Assembly (NCBI RefSeq): GCF_963678635.1
Contig: NC_087063.1
Location: 42,918,759-42,982,758 of the forward strand
DNA from: Symsagittifera roscoffensis
Lineage: Eukaryota > Xenacoelomorpha > Acoela > Convolutidae
Length of the DNA: 64,000 nt
Direction: 5' to 3'
The first letter of the stretch is position 1, and each line of letters begins with the position of its first letter. Below the pieces are notes generated by a model. The model did not search any database and was not told where the DNA came from. It saw nothing but the letters and a program-made list of their open reading frames with translations. The position numbers and the translations under genes are program-made. Positions 1-11,761 of the stretch are shown here, one piece after another.

Positions 1-460
1 AATTATCTGACTTGATTGTTTGTAGCACTAATTTCAAAACTGTTGTCTCAATGTGAATACTGAAGTAAATTATCCTAGCGCATTGTATATAGTTAAACTG
101 AGGTGACGCAAATTCTAGCTTGATCCGTCTGAAGTAGATCAAACGTTCAGTCTTCAATAAAAACAAGTGGTATTTACTCCCAACCCTGTTTTTAGCGACG
201 TTCGCTGGCGATTTTTAAGTATTTTAGGTATTTTATTGTGGCGTGCTTATTTTTATCTGGATTTGGGGATTACTTTTGTTTTGGTCTTTCAGTTGTAACA
301 ATCCTGAAATTCGATGTCATAAAGCAATGACTGATTGAGGTACGAAAGCACAAGAGATAGTATCTCTGACCCTTTTACCAATAGTTATAGGGCCTATTTT
401 TCAAAATACATATGTGACTTGATTGAACTACCGTTGCATCAAATGAACTCTAAAAGCTCA
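1..460. other. no gene seen
   Basis: A+T-rich sequence with stops in all frames. I see no coding similarity, no repeat shared with the rest of the window and no RNA gene. Confidence 0.5.
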
Positions 461-523
461 GATTACACAATTACAGCCTGTTCAAAAAATAAGAATATCA
501 AATAGATACAATCTTTATTTGTA

Positions 524-787
524 TTGCCGCTTCCCATGATTCTACAACTCACTGATCTTCGTGCTCTCTCAATTCTAGAACATAAAAGAGATTTAATCCC
601 ATATCTATCGCTGCTCCCAAAATTGAATCTGAGAACAAAAAGGGCTTTCGAACTCACTAGTTTAAGATCAGAGAATGCACGGGGAGAGTTTACTTTTCGA
701 ATTAGTCGAGTCACAAAATTGATGGACAAAACCCTCGACTTCAACTATAAAGCAGGACTCAAAAGTCGAATATTAAAAGCGTTGTGA
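524..787 (+). pseudogene. LINE ORF2 C-terminal tail remnant
   Basis: This 87-codon stretch reads as the extreme C-terminus of a jockey/CR1-like non-LTR retrotransposon polyprotein. The pattern 'LPLPMILQLTDLRAL' followed by an Arg-rich segment and 'ARGEFTFRISRV' is what follows the RT/thumb region in many such elements. No reverse transcriptase domain remains upstream. It ends at a TGA, and the following 250 bases are shared with 3426-3850, so they are probably the 3' UTR of the same family. Family assignment is from the feel of the motif only. Confidence 0.45.
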
Positions 788-1030
788 AAATATGGGTACA
801 AATAAAGCCCAGAACACAAAATCTGTACATGGCCAACGGCCAACTGCATTGACTGCCATCGGTACAGAAAAAACCGGCAATTTTCCAACGAAACGAAAAG
901 GGAGCACTTTCATTAACTCAAATCTGTTAATCCACATCAGCAACAACAAAAACAACTCAAGATGGCACAACATTAACTGGCTTATTCAAAGTTGATGCAA
1001 TCTTCCATCATATAAGTTGAAGTAATTTTA
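618..1030 (+). repeat. diverged direct repeat, copy 1
   Basis: The sequence from about 618 to 1030 reappears at 3426-3850 with scattered substitutions and small indels. Shared landmarks are the 'AAAAGCGTTGTGAA' end of the coding tail, 'TGACTGCCATCGGTACAGAAA' (split by changes) and 'ACTCAAGATGGCACAACATT'. It carries the end of a LINE coding tail and its 3' flank, so the pair is most simply two 5'-truncated insertions of one LINE family. Confidence 0.7.
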
Positions 1031-1535
1031 TTTGCTTCTAAATCAAAAAAGTTTTCAAGCTCTGTTTATATATCTATAAATAAATAAGATTAAAGACGAA
1101 AAAAGTACTTCTTTTGACAAAACTATATGAAAATCTTCTTTTAATAAAAAAAATGAACCACTTAGGAAAACCTATTGTTGTGAGGTTATGTGACATCTTG
1201 CAGGATCTCCGGCTTTTTTCTTTAGCCACTTTAGCTTGATGAATTAGATAACACTTTTTGATATGAAGTTGGAGCTTAAACTTTGTTTTAATTTTTAATT
1301 TTTTGATGAATATTAACACTTAACATCGGAGAGAAAAAGAGAAAGACGTAAGCATAATAAAGCGTGAAAATTGATGCCGTTTCATTGCAGAAAAACATAG
1401 TTGATTGAAAAGCGTTAAAATTTTGGAAAAAAAAGAAACGACAATTTAAAATAAGATTTTAAATTGAATTAAACGGAAATAACGCCATAACAATTTCATG
1501 TTTTCATGGTGTCTTTTGTTAACTTACAGTATGCT
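1031..1535. other. A+T-rich, nothing recognised
   Basis: About 500 bases of A/T-rich sequence between two LINE remnants. Short open frames occur on the minus strand but show no recognisable domain. Confidence 0.4.
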
Positions 1536-2960
1536 TTATCCTTGATTTTTTTTAGCTGTCATGAAATCCAAGTTTTGAATGTTTTTATTTTCGAGTGAAG
1601 TTCTTTTTGTAGCGCCGATATGGAAAAATGACTTGTCGCGAAATGCAGTTAGGCTATGGTTTTCAAAGATAATCTTGAGTGTTCTCTCAATGATTTTGTA
1701 TATTGCTGTTTCAAGCTGGATTTTAACACAAAACACTTTTTTATCACTTCTAAAATATGCGTGCAAATAAATCAAAGAGATATCTTCCATTCGGATTTTC
1801 AGGTTAAGGATAATTTCTGGACTTTTATTAAGACACAATGATGTATTGCAGGATCGGAAAACATTCTTTATTGCCCTGTACTGCTGCTTTTCTAGTGAAT
1901 TTGTGAGCGTTTCGATTATACTAGAGAAAATTAAAAACGAGTAATCAACATGACTAATAACAAGGCTTTGGAGAAGTGCTTTCAAGGCAAGTTGGTGTAA
2001 GTTTTATCATCAATGGTTTTATGCTTGCTGCTACTTCTTGAATTTTGAACTGAAAATTTATCTCTAAACAGGTATAGATAAAAAATATTGTACTCTGTTT
2101 TTTTCTGAATTGCTGAATTTCCAATAAATAAAAACTCAAGAAATAAAAAAAAAAAGATAAAATCGTTCATCAGAAGTTTATGTCTCCAAAAAAATGACTT
2201 AATCTATACAAATAATCTTGCTATTATGTCTGATAAAGCTGAAGCCGATTCTTTGCTAGCTTTTAGTAGTAAACCATCTTTGGCTAATAGTATGAGTTTA
2301 GTTTTACTATGAACTTGAACTTCAATATCACTTAAAAATTGAAAAAAAAGCAGACCATGATCACCCCCTGAGGTACGTCGTTTCTTAGTTCTAATGATTC
2401 TGAAAAACAATGTTGACAACCACCCTTTAGGTCCGTTTTGGTAAAAATTTTGTTATTAACGCTGTAGAATTGTTTGAAAGTCCAATGTTTTGCTGTCTGT
2501 TCATTAAAACCTCAAGATCTATTGAATCAAATGCCTTTGAAAGTTCCAACAATTTTGATCGGACTGTTTTTTGTCATTCTGTACAGTATACTAAAGCATC
2601 AAGCTTTGAGTATTTTTCCAAATTCGAAACGGTATGGGTACATAATATTGTGATTTCTAAATAATCTGTTAGTTGTGTTGATAGTCAACCTTCAAATTTT
2701 TTCGATAAAGCGCTAGTCGGAGATTTTGGGCGTTAATTTGAAGGTAGAAGTACATCTCCCGACTTGAAAACTGGGTTAACAATTGCATGTTTAAAATGAT
2801 TTGGAAAGTGGTGTTCCAAGATGCTTGCATCAAAAGCAAAAAAAGGTGTAGGGCAGTCATAGTTTTTCCATCAATGATATCCAATGCAGGTATTGTACAA
2901 AGACTCAATGTTTGTTCTATGTATTTTTAAAATTTCATCAACATTTTGCTTTTCTGATAC
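1536..2960 (-). pseudogene. LINE reverse transcriptase remnant (minus strand)
   Basis: Read on the minus strand from about 2960 down to 1536, three frames give successive pieces of a jockey/CR1-type reverse transcriptase. First 'HAIVNPVFKSGD' and 'RPKSPTSALSKKFE' (2670-2800), then 'LLELSKAFDSID' (about 2540), which contains the first catalytic Asp. Next comes 'LLFFQFLSDIEV' with 'LLAKDGLLLKA' (2204-2419), where the usual (F/Y)ADD catalytic box has become AKDG. Last is a 149-codon open stretch (1536-1985) with the thumb-like 'SLVISHVDYS' and 'LEKQQYRAIKNVF'. Frameshifts separate the pieces and the active site is lost, so it is a dead, 5'-truncated copy. Confidence 0.65.
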
Positions 2961-3372
2961 TGTATGGAAGTCAAATGGTTGCATTTCTGACCTTTCAAAA
3001 AATTTTAAATAGTTTTGCCCGATTAATTTCTTTGATTCAATTTATCTCTTTGATTCGACAGTCTATTGAATAATTCAGTTGAAAAGTTTTCTTGTTCCGT
3101 TTTTGCAGACGCATTAAATAGATTTTCCATCAACGATAGCCAATGCAGGTATCGTACAAAGACCAATGGTTTGTTCAATTTAATTTTCAAATTTCATCAA
3201 CATTTTGCTTTTCTGATACAGTATGGAAGTCAAATTGTTGCATTTCTGACCATTCAAAAAATTTCAAATAGTTTTTGCCCGATTAATTTCTTTGATTGGA
3301 AATATCTCTTTGATTCGTCAATCTATTGAAAGATTTAGTTGATCCGTTTTTGCAGAAGCACTAAATAGATTC
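2864..3372. repeat. tandem duplication, about 255-bp unit, two copies
   Basis: Sequence beginning TTTTCCATCAATGATATCC at 2864 is repeated from 3123 (offset 259) with about 10% differences, ending near 3372 after 'CACTAAATAGATT'. The duplicated segment lies at the 5' edge of the minus-strand LINE remnant, so part of it is probably LINE-derived. No function is suggested. Confidence 0.75.
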
Positions 3373-3425
3373 CTTTATATTTTATAGTCATTCCTTCGTA
3401 TTTCCTTTGTTTCCGTTTTTTGATA

Positions 3426-3850
3426 TCTTTTGCTGTACCCGCAATTGAATCTGAGAGCAAAAAGGATTTTCTAACTCACTAGCTTAAGTTGGGAGAATGA
3501 TCGGGAAGAGTTTATTTTTTTAACTAGTCGAGTCTCAAATCTGATGGAAAAACACCTCGACTTCAACAACAAAGCTGCTCTCAAAAATAAAATCTTAAAA
3601 GCGTTGTGAAGAAATGGGGACAAATAAAACTCAGAACACCACATCTGTATATGGTCAACTGCAAGTGACTGCCATCGGTACAGAAATAATCGAGCAATTT
3701 TCCAACGAAACGAAATAGGACCAACTTTCATTAATTCAAACTGTTAATCGACATCACCAACAACAAACACAACTCAAGATGGCACAACATTTTCTGACTT
3801 AATTAAAGTTTATGCAACCTTTCATCATATAAATTAAAGAAGTTGCATAG
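3426..3850 (+). repeat. diverged direct repeat, copy 2
   Basis: Second copy of the segment at 618-1030. It starts within the LINE C-terminal tail (here with frameshifts, so no open frame) and runs through the same 3' flank. The remaining bases up to the LTR at 4043 show nothing recognisable. Confidence 0.7.
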
Positions 3851-4042
3851 GCTGTTAAATTAATGAAAGTTTTCAAACCCTGGCGATATGCTTATGGTAA
3901 AAAAGTTAGATTACGAAAATTTATTTATTTTTACAAAACTAGAGGTAAGTCTTCTTGTGAATTTTTTAAATGTATTTAATAAATGACAAAATATCCAGTA
4001 TCATTCCATTTTAAATTTAGGTATTTTACAATCTCTTATCAT

Positions 4043-4976
4043 TGTGACATTTGACCAGAATGACCAAAATTGCGTAGCATTTAACAAGTTTTTGTTTGAA
4101 AAGTTCGACAATAAAATTGACTGTTTCGAGGGATTAAGGTTATTAATCGTCCTATTGGATGAATCTGAAAGGATTATTTTATTTTGAAGTAATTTTTTTA
4201 AAATTCCGATTCGAGCGTATATGACTCGTGACCATTTTTTTTCGCAAAAATTGGAAAACTGAGCGAAAATTAGAACCGCGATTTTCGCTAGTATAAGAGA
4301 GTTCAACCACGACGAGCGAGAAAGAAAATGCAACAACGTTAACAGAAACGAGCATTGAGAAGAAGCCCTCCGATTTGTAACGATTGTGCCGTTACAATTG
4401 TTACCGGAAGAATTCAACGAATCAGGAAGGTTGAAGGTGAAGACAACAACCCTTCCGTGTTGTGAAGAAAGCGTTTCTTCAAGGATATTGAAGAAACTGG
4501 AAGAGTCGCACTCCTGAGCTCTTTTTTAAAATAATTTTTAGCTGCCGCAGATGCCCTGAATTTAAAGTATAACTTCTAATTTCAGTTTCAGGCTATGAAA
4601 AAGTAGAAGTTGAGGAAAGGGTTGATCCATATACGATGGATATGGTGATTTTCTCTATTGTACAAAAATAACAGTAATACAGTATTATAATAGTGATAAT
4701 GTATCTTACCCGTTTTTCGCATTTATCTCGTGGTCTGGGGATACTGCGACTGAGCCATGAGTTCACTAATTTGCATGCATCTAAGTTAATTTGCGCGACT
4801 CGGCTAACAGCTTTTAAACCGTAAGAACTTTGTTGACACAATATCATGAGGACCATTTTGAACTGGCTTTTGTAGAGACGGTTAAAATCACGTGAAGCAC
4901 TATCTTGACGCTAGCCAGTCGTTTTAGGATACAGTTTTACTTTCCGTCGTTATGTATTTTCCGGGCGAAATTTATA
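4043..4976 (+). repeat. 5' LTR of the old Ty3-type element
   Basis: Begins TGTGACATTTGACC and aligns with the 3' LTRs at 14913 and 26315, and more distantly with the LTRs of the giant element. The end is placed by alignment with the giant element's LTR just before TAGG at 4977. A conserved short inverted repeat (ATCCAT-5-ATGGAT) lies at 4625-4641. Confidence 0.8.
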
Positions 4977-4988
4977 TAGGTGTTTATA

Positions 4989-5006
4989 TGGCTCTCCTGC
5001 GCTTTA
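4989..5006 (+). promoter_or_regulatory. candidate primer binding site
   Basis: TGGCTCTCCTGCG starts 12 bases after the LTR. It begins with TGG, as expected for pairing with the CCA end of a tRNA, and 12 of 14 positions match the equivalent site at 34419 in the giant element. I cannot identify the tRNA, and the 12-base gap from the LTR is unusual. Confidence 0.4.
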
Positions 5007-6714
5007 TTCATAACATCAAAATCAGCAAGTACCTTAACGCAAGCTTTTGCGCCGAGCGGATGCTCATATTAAGGCTCTTAATCGACAGCCGGAAGAGGTG
5101 GTCCGAAAAGCGAACGCCTTCCGGATTCCCCTACTTGGCATGTTAACCTAATTAATCCCAAGAACGTCATTACCGTGTAGGGCGGGGTTTCGCGGTCCCG
5201 TTATTCCTTAAACGGTATAGAACCAAAAGCAATTAAAGATAGAAAGGAGAACAAACAACAAACCAAGAAAAAATTAAACAAAAAATACAAAGAATAACCG
5301 AAAAAAAACAGTAAAAAACATGAAATTAGTAGATAACACCTTCCCAGACGAGATGCGTTCCAATTTTCTTGTTTGCTGTTGCTAGATATATTCATTTGTA
5401 ACCCATTTGATAAAAACAATCAACCTGTTGTGTTTTCTCTGTGCCTGTACTGTAAAGTTGTTTGAGTATTTGAGCACCAATCAAGCAGTGTGAAGAGCAG
5501 CAGGAAGGATTAAAAGATTAACAACAATCGACTGTTGGGTATCGCTAAACATTTTCGTATCCCTTTTTTGGTACAGAATAAACGATATCGATCTGTGGGT
5601 GGTACAACAGTGACTGCACTGAAGTGACCTCTCAACGAGTCGCAAATTTCCGAGTTAAGCACCTTAATTCGGTTATTGAACGGATTCGGAGCAGTAAGGA
5701 AATTTTAGTACTATATCTTATAGCACTGATATTGATTTTGTTATCCCGCTTTTCAAACAATGAGATCATCAACAGACAAAATTTTAGGGTCAATGTACTG
5801 AAATTTTGATCCCCCCACGAAATGCGTTTTTTGAGATATCTCGATTTTTGAAACCGGTAAAAAGCGCCAATTTGGTGAGTTGCATCGTAATTTAACTAAT
5901 GTAAATGGAAAACCAATTAGAATTAGCCTCGATATCATTGAAGAAAATATTTATCGCATTTCGATTTATCGCGTTTTTTGAGGCCCGAAACGCCCCAAAT
6001 TCAACAAAAAGTTTTTAAGTAACTACGATAGGAATTAGTGATCGGGTAACGTACACTAGTGAATCGTCACATTCTATAACCTGTTTATCTAGGGCCTTCC
6101 AGATCCCAGAGAAAATGGACTGAACGTGTTTGATTTAGCGGATTCACCAATCCGGAGGGGTCCAGATTACGTTGTTTTTCGCAAATTGTTTCAGCCGAAA
6201 CGTTTTACATCAGTTTTTTTTGCGCTGAACTAGTAAAATGTAGGCCTTGTGAGCTCATATTAGCAACGGTTAAGCCTCAAGGGAAAAAAGTTGCAAAAAA
6301 AACTTAGGCAGAACCTATATAAAACCATAAGTTCGAAAATAAGCCGAAGGACATTTCGAGTATTATTTCGAGAACCACTGCACGGATCCAGTTCGTTTGT
6401 AATCCATTAGTTCTGGAATTTTGATGTAGATTAATCGTTTTTTGAAGAAAAGTACTACAGAAAAAATTTTTAAAAAAATGTTAGCAAAAACGCCGATTTT
6501 AAAAAGTAGACCGTTCCCGGTTTATAATTTTTTTTCGAAAGTCCTTACAACGTGATAAAAGGGTGATAACAATCGTGTTAGGCTACTTTAAAGTTATTCT
6601 AGCAGACTAGAAAGGGTCAGAAAAACTAGAAGTAAAAGAAAACAACAGAATTTAGATAGCTAAGACATCCCTCCCAGTTTGTAGAAATTGCAAAAAAATG
6701 GAGCTTATTTTGCA
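5007..6714 (+). other. 5' leader of the old element
   Basis: About 1.7 kb with no convincing reading frame. Some blocks are shared with the leader of the giant element, for example the CAGACGAGATG block near 5344 and the pyrimidine-rich stretch after it. An isolated CCGGAGGGGTCC occurs at about 6152. Confidence 0.5.
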
Positions 6715-7190
6715 ACCGGAGGTGTCCAATTTATGAACGAACCCTTCCTTAGATTAGGACCATTAAGTTCGTACACGGAGGTCCTTGACGTTCCGAATAG
6801 AACCGGAGGGGTCACAAAAAATCAAGTGTATCCGGAAGGGTCCTTACTTGCCTATCCAGAAGGGTCCCATTTCTTCGACCCGGAAGGTTCTAGTTTTTTC
6901 GTTCGTACCCGGAGGGGTCCCATTTTCACCAATCCGGAAGAATTCCTATTTTGCCGATCCGGAGGAGTCCTTATTTGCCAATCCGGAAGGGTCCTTATTT
7001 GGCAATCCGGAAGGGTCTTTTTTGCCTATCCAGAAGGGTCCCAATCCAGAAGGGTCATTTACCCGATCCAGAAGGGTCAACTTTTTTCGGTGCTTACACG
7101 GAGTGGTCCTATTTTATAAAGCTAGACGGGTCATCATAAATGATGACCTTTGTCGTCAAAAAATGCCAGCGCCGATCCGGAAGGATTGAA
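6715..7190 (+). repeat. imperfect minisatellite, CCGGA(A/G)GGGTCC core
   Basis: At least 14 imperfect units of roughly 25-35 bp share the core (A/T)CCGGAAGGGTCC, often followed by TTATTTGCCA. One phase reads as repeated Pro-Glu-Gly-Ser, which makes an open frame of 143 codons. The array lies in the leader of the old element. The same CCGGAGGGT/ACCCTCCGG core is scattered at least eight times through the leader of the giant element, so this is probably a family-specific leader motif that has expanded. I do not believe the open frames are genes. Confidence 0.75.
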
Positions 7191-8027
7191 AAACAATCTT
7201 TCAACGTACGGAATAACGAAGTTGAATTCGGAACACCGCTAAGAAACCACGTGACGTTATATATTTGAGACCTATTGGGATATTAGGGCAAATAAATAGA
7301 TTGCTACAGACAGAAAACTAGTGCCTGCACTTGTGACTTGTCATTAAAATAAGCGACCGAGTAAGATCAAAACAAACTGAAGACCGGATATTCGTGACTC
7401 TAATCCAACCATCAATAAAAACATACTATTGAAACACTTCGGATAGGAATCTGAAACAATTTTTTTAGTATGAGAGGTTGCCTTGAGGATATTAGTAGGT
7501 CTACCTTGGGCAATCCGGAGGCAGATAAGTAGCAGTAGACGCTCACTTGAGAGAAAGTAACCTTTCTGCAACACTGACCGGGAAAAGCTTTTTCTTTGAA
7601 GACTAATTCGACTATCAGATCGACCCAAAGCAAATTCATATGTTTTTCTTTTTATTTATTACATTTTATCTGATGTGAATTGATAAAATTTTTCTATTTT
7701 ATCCCACAGAGCTAGCAAAATTTTAAATCATTTGAAATCATCATATTTTGCTAAAATTTTATCCAAAAACCCATTAGCCATTGCTGTGTATAAGTTAAAC
7801 AAACTGCCCTAAATTATTCAAATTCTTGACCATTCGTCAATTCAACTTTAGAAAATTATTGTGTTGTGTTAGTATTATTTATGATCCAGTTCAGGACAAA
7901 AATAAAATTAGGTTGATTGAGCAAGATAAGAACAGTGATAAATTAGAATGAGTTTGAACGAGTCAAAAATACCAATGTTAAGTGATAGCTCTAGACAAGG
8001 TATTCCAAAGCAACAAAAAAGACCTCA
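7191..8027 (+). other. rest of the old leader
   Basis: No domain is recognised. The A+T content rises towards 7640-7940. An ATG at 7948 opens a short frame (about 32 codons) that stops just after the ATG used by the next entry. Confidence 0.4.
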
Positions 8028-8378
8028 ATGGGTGATCTTTTTGTAATGAAGAATAAGAAAGATCGAAGCAAGGGTGAAGGAAAAAATTTAGAACTATCAG
8101 TAGCAAAGAGAAGCCAAAAGGCACCTGACGGTAACAAGAGGTCACCGCAAACAGAAGTAGAGATCCACCATAGTCAGGTTAACGTGGCAGACCCTGAAGA
8201 ACAAGGAACCGACGCAGCTAGGGAAAGCAGGTTGACCAGTGAATCAACTCCAGTCGAACAGGGACACGTTTTCGCAGAGTCATTCGGAACAATAGATGAG
8301 AAGAGATGTCGGAACTGTCCGATATCTCACTTGAAAGACCTAAGATTTAAATTTCACCGACGGACTTCACCATGTTGA
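8028..8378 (+). pseudogene. N-terminal gag-like frame of the old element
   Basis: A 116-codon ATG frame rich in Lys, Arg, Glu, Ser and Gln with no recognised domain, lying where gag should begin. It shares the frame of the downstream gag pieces, separated from them by TGA at 8376 and further stops. The tandem-duplication breakpoint at 8371 cuts through its end, so the second copy at 19793 has a different upstream sequence. It is most likely the decayed gag N-terminus. Confidence 0.4.
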
Positions 8379-8471
8379 AAGGAGCACCCGGTTAACGGAA
8401 AATCCCTCCTTCATATTCGAAAAAGGTGAAGAGCACATTAAGCAAACCTTGGGAACATCTTCCCATTCACG

Positions 8472-10800
8472 ATGGGAACTGGAAACGATGGTGAGCATGA
8501 TCAGCCATCAGGACCAAACACCACGGATGAGAAAGAGGAAGGTCAAGAATTGCAGTTGAGTGATGATAGCCAAAGTTTAGAATATAATGTGCCCCAAGTG
8601 AACGGAGCAGATACTATTGAATACCATGGAGCAGTTCGAATGATCAACACAGCGGTTGACGACATTGAGGAGCCCGATGAATTTTCAGCAAGAATGTCTG
8701 ATGGGTGCCATGAGGGGATCACCACATCCTCAGCGAATAGGCCAGGGGTGACGTTGGCAGGAGTAGAAGCCGACAATCAGGAACCCATACCGAGGTGGAG
8801 GGCTCGGACGTCAACGAGTACTAAACTCCCAGTCACCAAAGAGATAACGCCACCTTTAGCGACACCCATGACTGGCGGTAGAGCGATGATGGATCAGGCC
8901 CTCGAGAAGATTATGGAAAGAATGAGTGAACAATAGCAGCGGGTCTCAATCAGGATGAGTAGTGAACTAGAGAGTACAGTTCACATCGAGCGAGAGAACC
9001 TCAGACAAGATAGGCAAGAGTCTAGGCAGGAGAGAAGTCGGGACGAAAAAAAGATGATTTGTCAGGCCAAGCAGAGGGAAAACTGCCTGAAAGAAGACAT
9101 CAGAGTCTTGCAAAATCAACATGGTGCAGTCCTCGGCAACCTGGAAAGTAGAATGGTATCAAGGTTGGCTATCATGAGTAGGCTGGACGATCTGGTGACT
9201 TCAGGAAGCCAGCTGAGGCAAAGTGGAGTTGACTCAGGGGAACCGAATAGGGAGGCGACCCGGGAGACCAAAGTAACATTTGGTGAACATATTGCTCGAA
9301 GAAGAACGGATGGACCAACAACAGACAGAGAATGTTCGTCCCAATATACCATGGGGACCCAGAAAGCGACAAGTTCAGCAAAGGGTCACAGAGGAGGTTT
9401 GTCCGGTCAAGCACTCAGCATGGGCAGTCCACCAATGCGAAACTCTCAAGCAATGGGAAGAAGCAGCTCTTCTGCCGGGAATCATTCGAACGAGAGTAGA
9501 CCCAATCAAGGGCACCCAAGCAACAGTGGTGCTTCAGTAGCCCAAATGACTGACCATCCAGATGGTTATGATCGTGCATGATGCACTCAAGTTACGACTG
9601 CGATAGCCAGGGCATTTGAGCCCTTGAATCGATCCCTGGATACGTTTTTATGGAGACTGTCAAGGACGAACAAGCGCAGTGAGAGGTCACAGAGAATATT
9701 TAAAAAGCCGAGAGGCTACAAAGACGACTCGAACGGCTGCATTGACACCTGGATGGAGGTGATGAATTTGCATTTCGAAGAAGATAATCTGACTGAGAGA
9801 CAGAAATGCAGCGCGCTCACGAGTAACCTAGAACGGATTGCCCTTAATTGCGTGATGACGAGGAAATAGTATCAGAGAGACACGGCGGAGAAGATATTCG
9901 AGATGCTATTAAATCGATTTGGTTCGCACCCAACTGATACGAAGAGAAACTAGACAAGTTCATAGATGGCTGGAAAGGTTATGGCGCCGGAGTCAGTCCA
10001 ACCAGTCAAACAGTCGAATGAATCTGGCCGTTGCATCAAAATTCTTCGGCGGGCTCAGGAACGATGAACTAAACACAATGCTGGCCACTCATTGCACTCC
10101 ACTTTACACAAATACTCCGGCACTAGGGGACTGAGACTGAAATCAAACGAGAAACTCCTCCTGAAGCGCCAAGAGGGTCAAGCTACTAAAAAATCAACTA
10201 CGGAAGTTTTAACAGTGGAGGGGCAACTCAAGGCATCACTTGGTATAAGCCAGGGATGACATAGAGAAGGGAAGCTTTAGCTCAAATTGCAGTTCCACAG
10301 ATCACCATGTGTCGGCCTATCCTACATACAAGCAGGGCATGAAAGAAAATGGCCCCTGCCTGGAGGACGAGGATGCGTCGAACATAGATCAGGAGGATTT
10401 TTCTTAGGGGATTTTACAAAAGTCGCATCCAGGTTATTTTTGCAACCTGGAAGGCAATTTTAAATCTGATTGTCCACAATTTTAGGAAGCGGTGGCTGAC
10501 ATTAAGCACCCCCAGCATGATGAGGCCATGTCAGGAGTGAAGGCGATTAAAGCACGCTTAACGAAGGGAGCAGAGGCTAGAAGGAGGGAATAGCCTCAGG
10601 AGCAGGTGACTAAGAAATTGCCAGCAGTTGAAGAACCAGCATCTGAGGCGAAATCTGAATCGACGCCGCAAGAATTCATGATTGAGTAAAAGGCTGCAGC
10701 TAGGGATGCGATGAACCGCATTCGGCAGGAGCTGGCTACGAAAGAAATAGAACAGAAGTTCAAGTTAGAGCTGGGGAATGAGAAGGTGCAGGATTAACTG
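8472..10800 (+). pseudogene. gag remnant, copy 1
   Basis: Frame fragments 8472-8936, 8955-9581, 9624-9869 and 9919-10134 follow the gag of the giant element. The first two hold the acidic and coiled-coil N-terminus. The next contains the capsid-like 'NRSLDTFL', 'CIDTWMEVMNLHFEE' and 'CSALTSNLE'. The last contains 'LAVASKF' and 'LNTMLATH'. Past 10430 a CCHC-type knuckle is recognisable, but its His has become Asn (CNLEG-N-FKSDC) and a TAG follows directly. TAG 8934, TGA 9579, TAG 9867 and a deletion near 9940 kill it. Confidence 0.85.
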
Positions 10801-10902
10801 AATGCGCTTGAGGCATCTCTGTGGAAGAAATCAAAGCACCCAGTAGCCTCAGCATGAAGATAAACGATATCTCTCCCCAACTTTTTGGGATTGCGCCCGA
10901 GG

Positions 10903-11710
10903 GTTAAAGGGTGCAGTCAATAATATCGGTGGTCATATCCGCGTGATCATAAATCTCAGCGAACCAGCGGAGTTCACTATGATGCGCCTTGACATCTATA
11001 CGGACTATCTGCGTCAAGTAGAATCAGAGACCGAATCCAGAGCAGTGCGAGCCTTTTTAGTCAAAGGCGGATCCCGCACCATGAAGCACCATGGGCGCTA
11101 CATGGAGGTCTTCGGACTCTATCAAGTAAGGCTCTACGTGGCTGGGATCAAGATCTACACAAAGACCTACGTCACAATGGACAGTGACCAGGTGGGACAG
11201 ATACACCTGTGACAAAAGGACTTGAAGGTGCGCAGGATTGGCCAAGATGCCATGATGGAACAGGACTCAGTGCATATAAGCTATGAAGCAGATGTGGCCG
11301 CACATCTGCTAGACATACACGGAAAGAAGATTGGAGCTATAGGCCTCCTGGACACTGGAGCAGCGTGATGCCAATCAAGACCTGGGAGAAGATGGGGTTC
11401 ACCAGGGTCGATTTCATACCAACAAAACTGAGATTGGCAGCTGCGACGCGTCGAGCTATCTACGTAGCAGGACGAACACCAATCACACATCTCCAGATGA
11501 GGGGGTTGCAACCTATTGATGAGTTTTCTATAATTAGAAAAACTGGATGACTCCGACCAATTGATTTTAGGCCGTGATTTTGTCGGAAACTTTAATGTAA
11601 CCATTGATCTGAGCAGTGGATTAGTTTGGATATTTAGAAAATCAGAACATCTGAACAGTGGATTAATTAGGAATTTAGATAGGAAGCATGTAAAAAAGCT
11701 CTGAGGTAAC
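10903..11710 (+). pseudogene. aspartic protease remnant, copy 1
   Basis: The open part 10943-11212 matches the N-terminal extension of the giant element's protease ('INLSEPAEFTMMRLDIYTDYL'-type region). After TGA 11210 it continues to 'GLLDTGAA', the retropepsin active-site triad. Directly after that a net 7-base deletion shifts the frame. Further on 'LILGRDFVGNF' preserves the flap-distal Gly-Arg-Asp box, in which the giant element has lost its Gly. Then the sequence jumps to the integrase upstream region, so RT and RNase H are deleted. Confidence 0.85.
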
Positions 11711-11761
11711 AATTTTGAACTATTTGGGCAAAAGACCGAACCTCTAGCGAAGATATGGTGC

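Noticed and set aside
6688-7189. Open frames encoding Pro-Glu-Gly-Ser repeats as a secreted repeat protein
   Set aside because: Three overlapping frames are open only because the DNA repeat lacks stops. Units vary in length without keeping frame and there is no start context or signal peptide.
6715-7190. CRISPR-like array
   Set aside because: Units are imperfect, have no constant repeat separated by unique spacers of fixed length, and lie in the leader of an animal retrotransposon.
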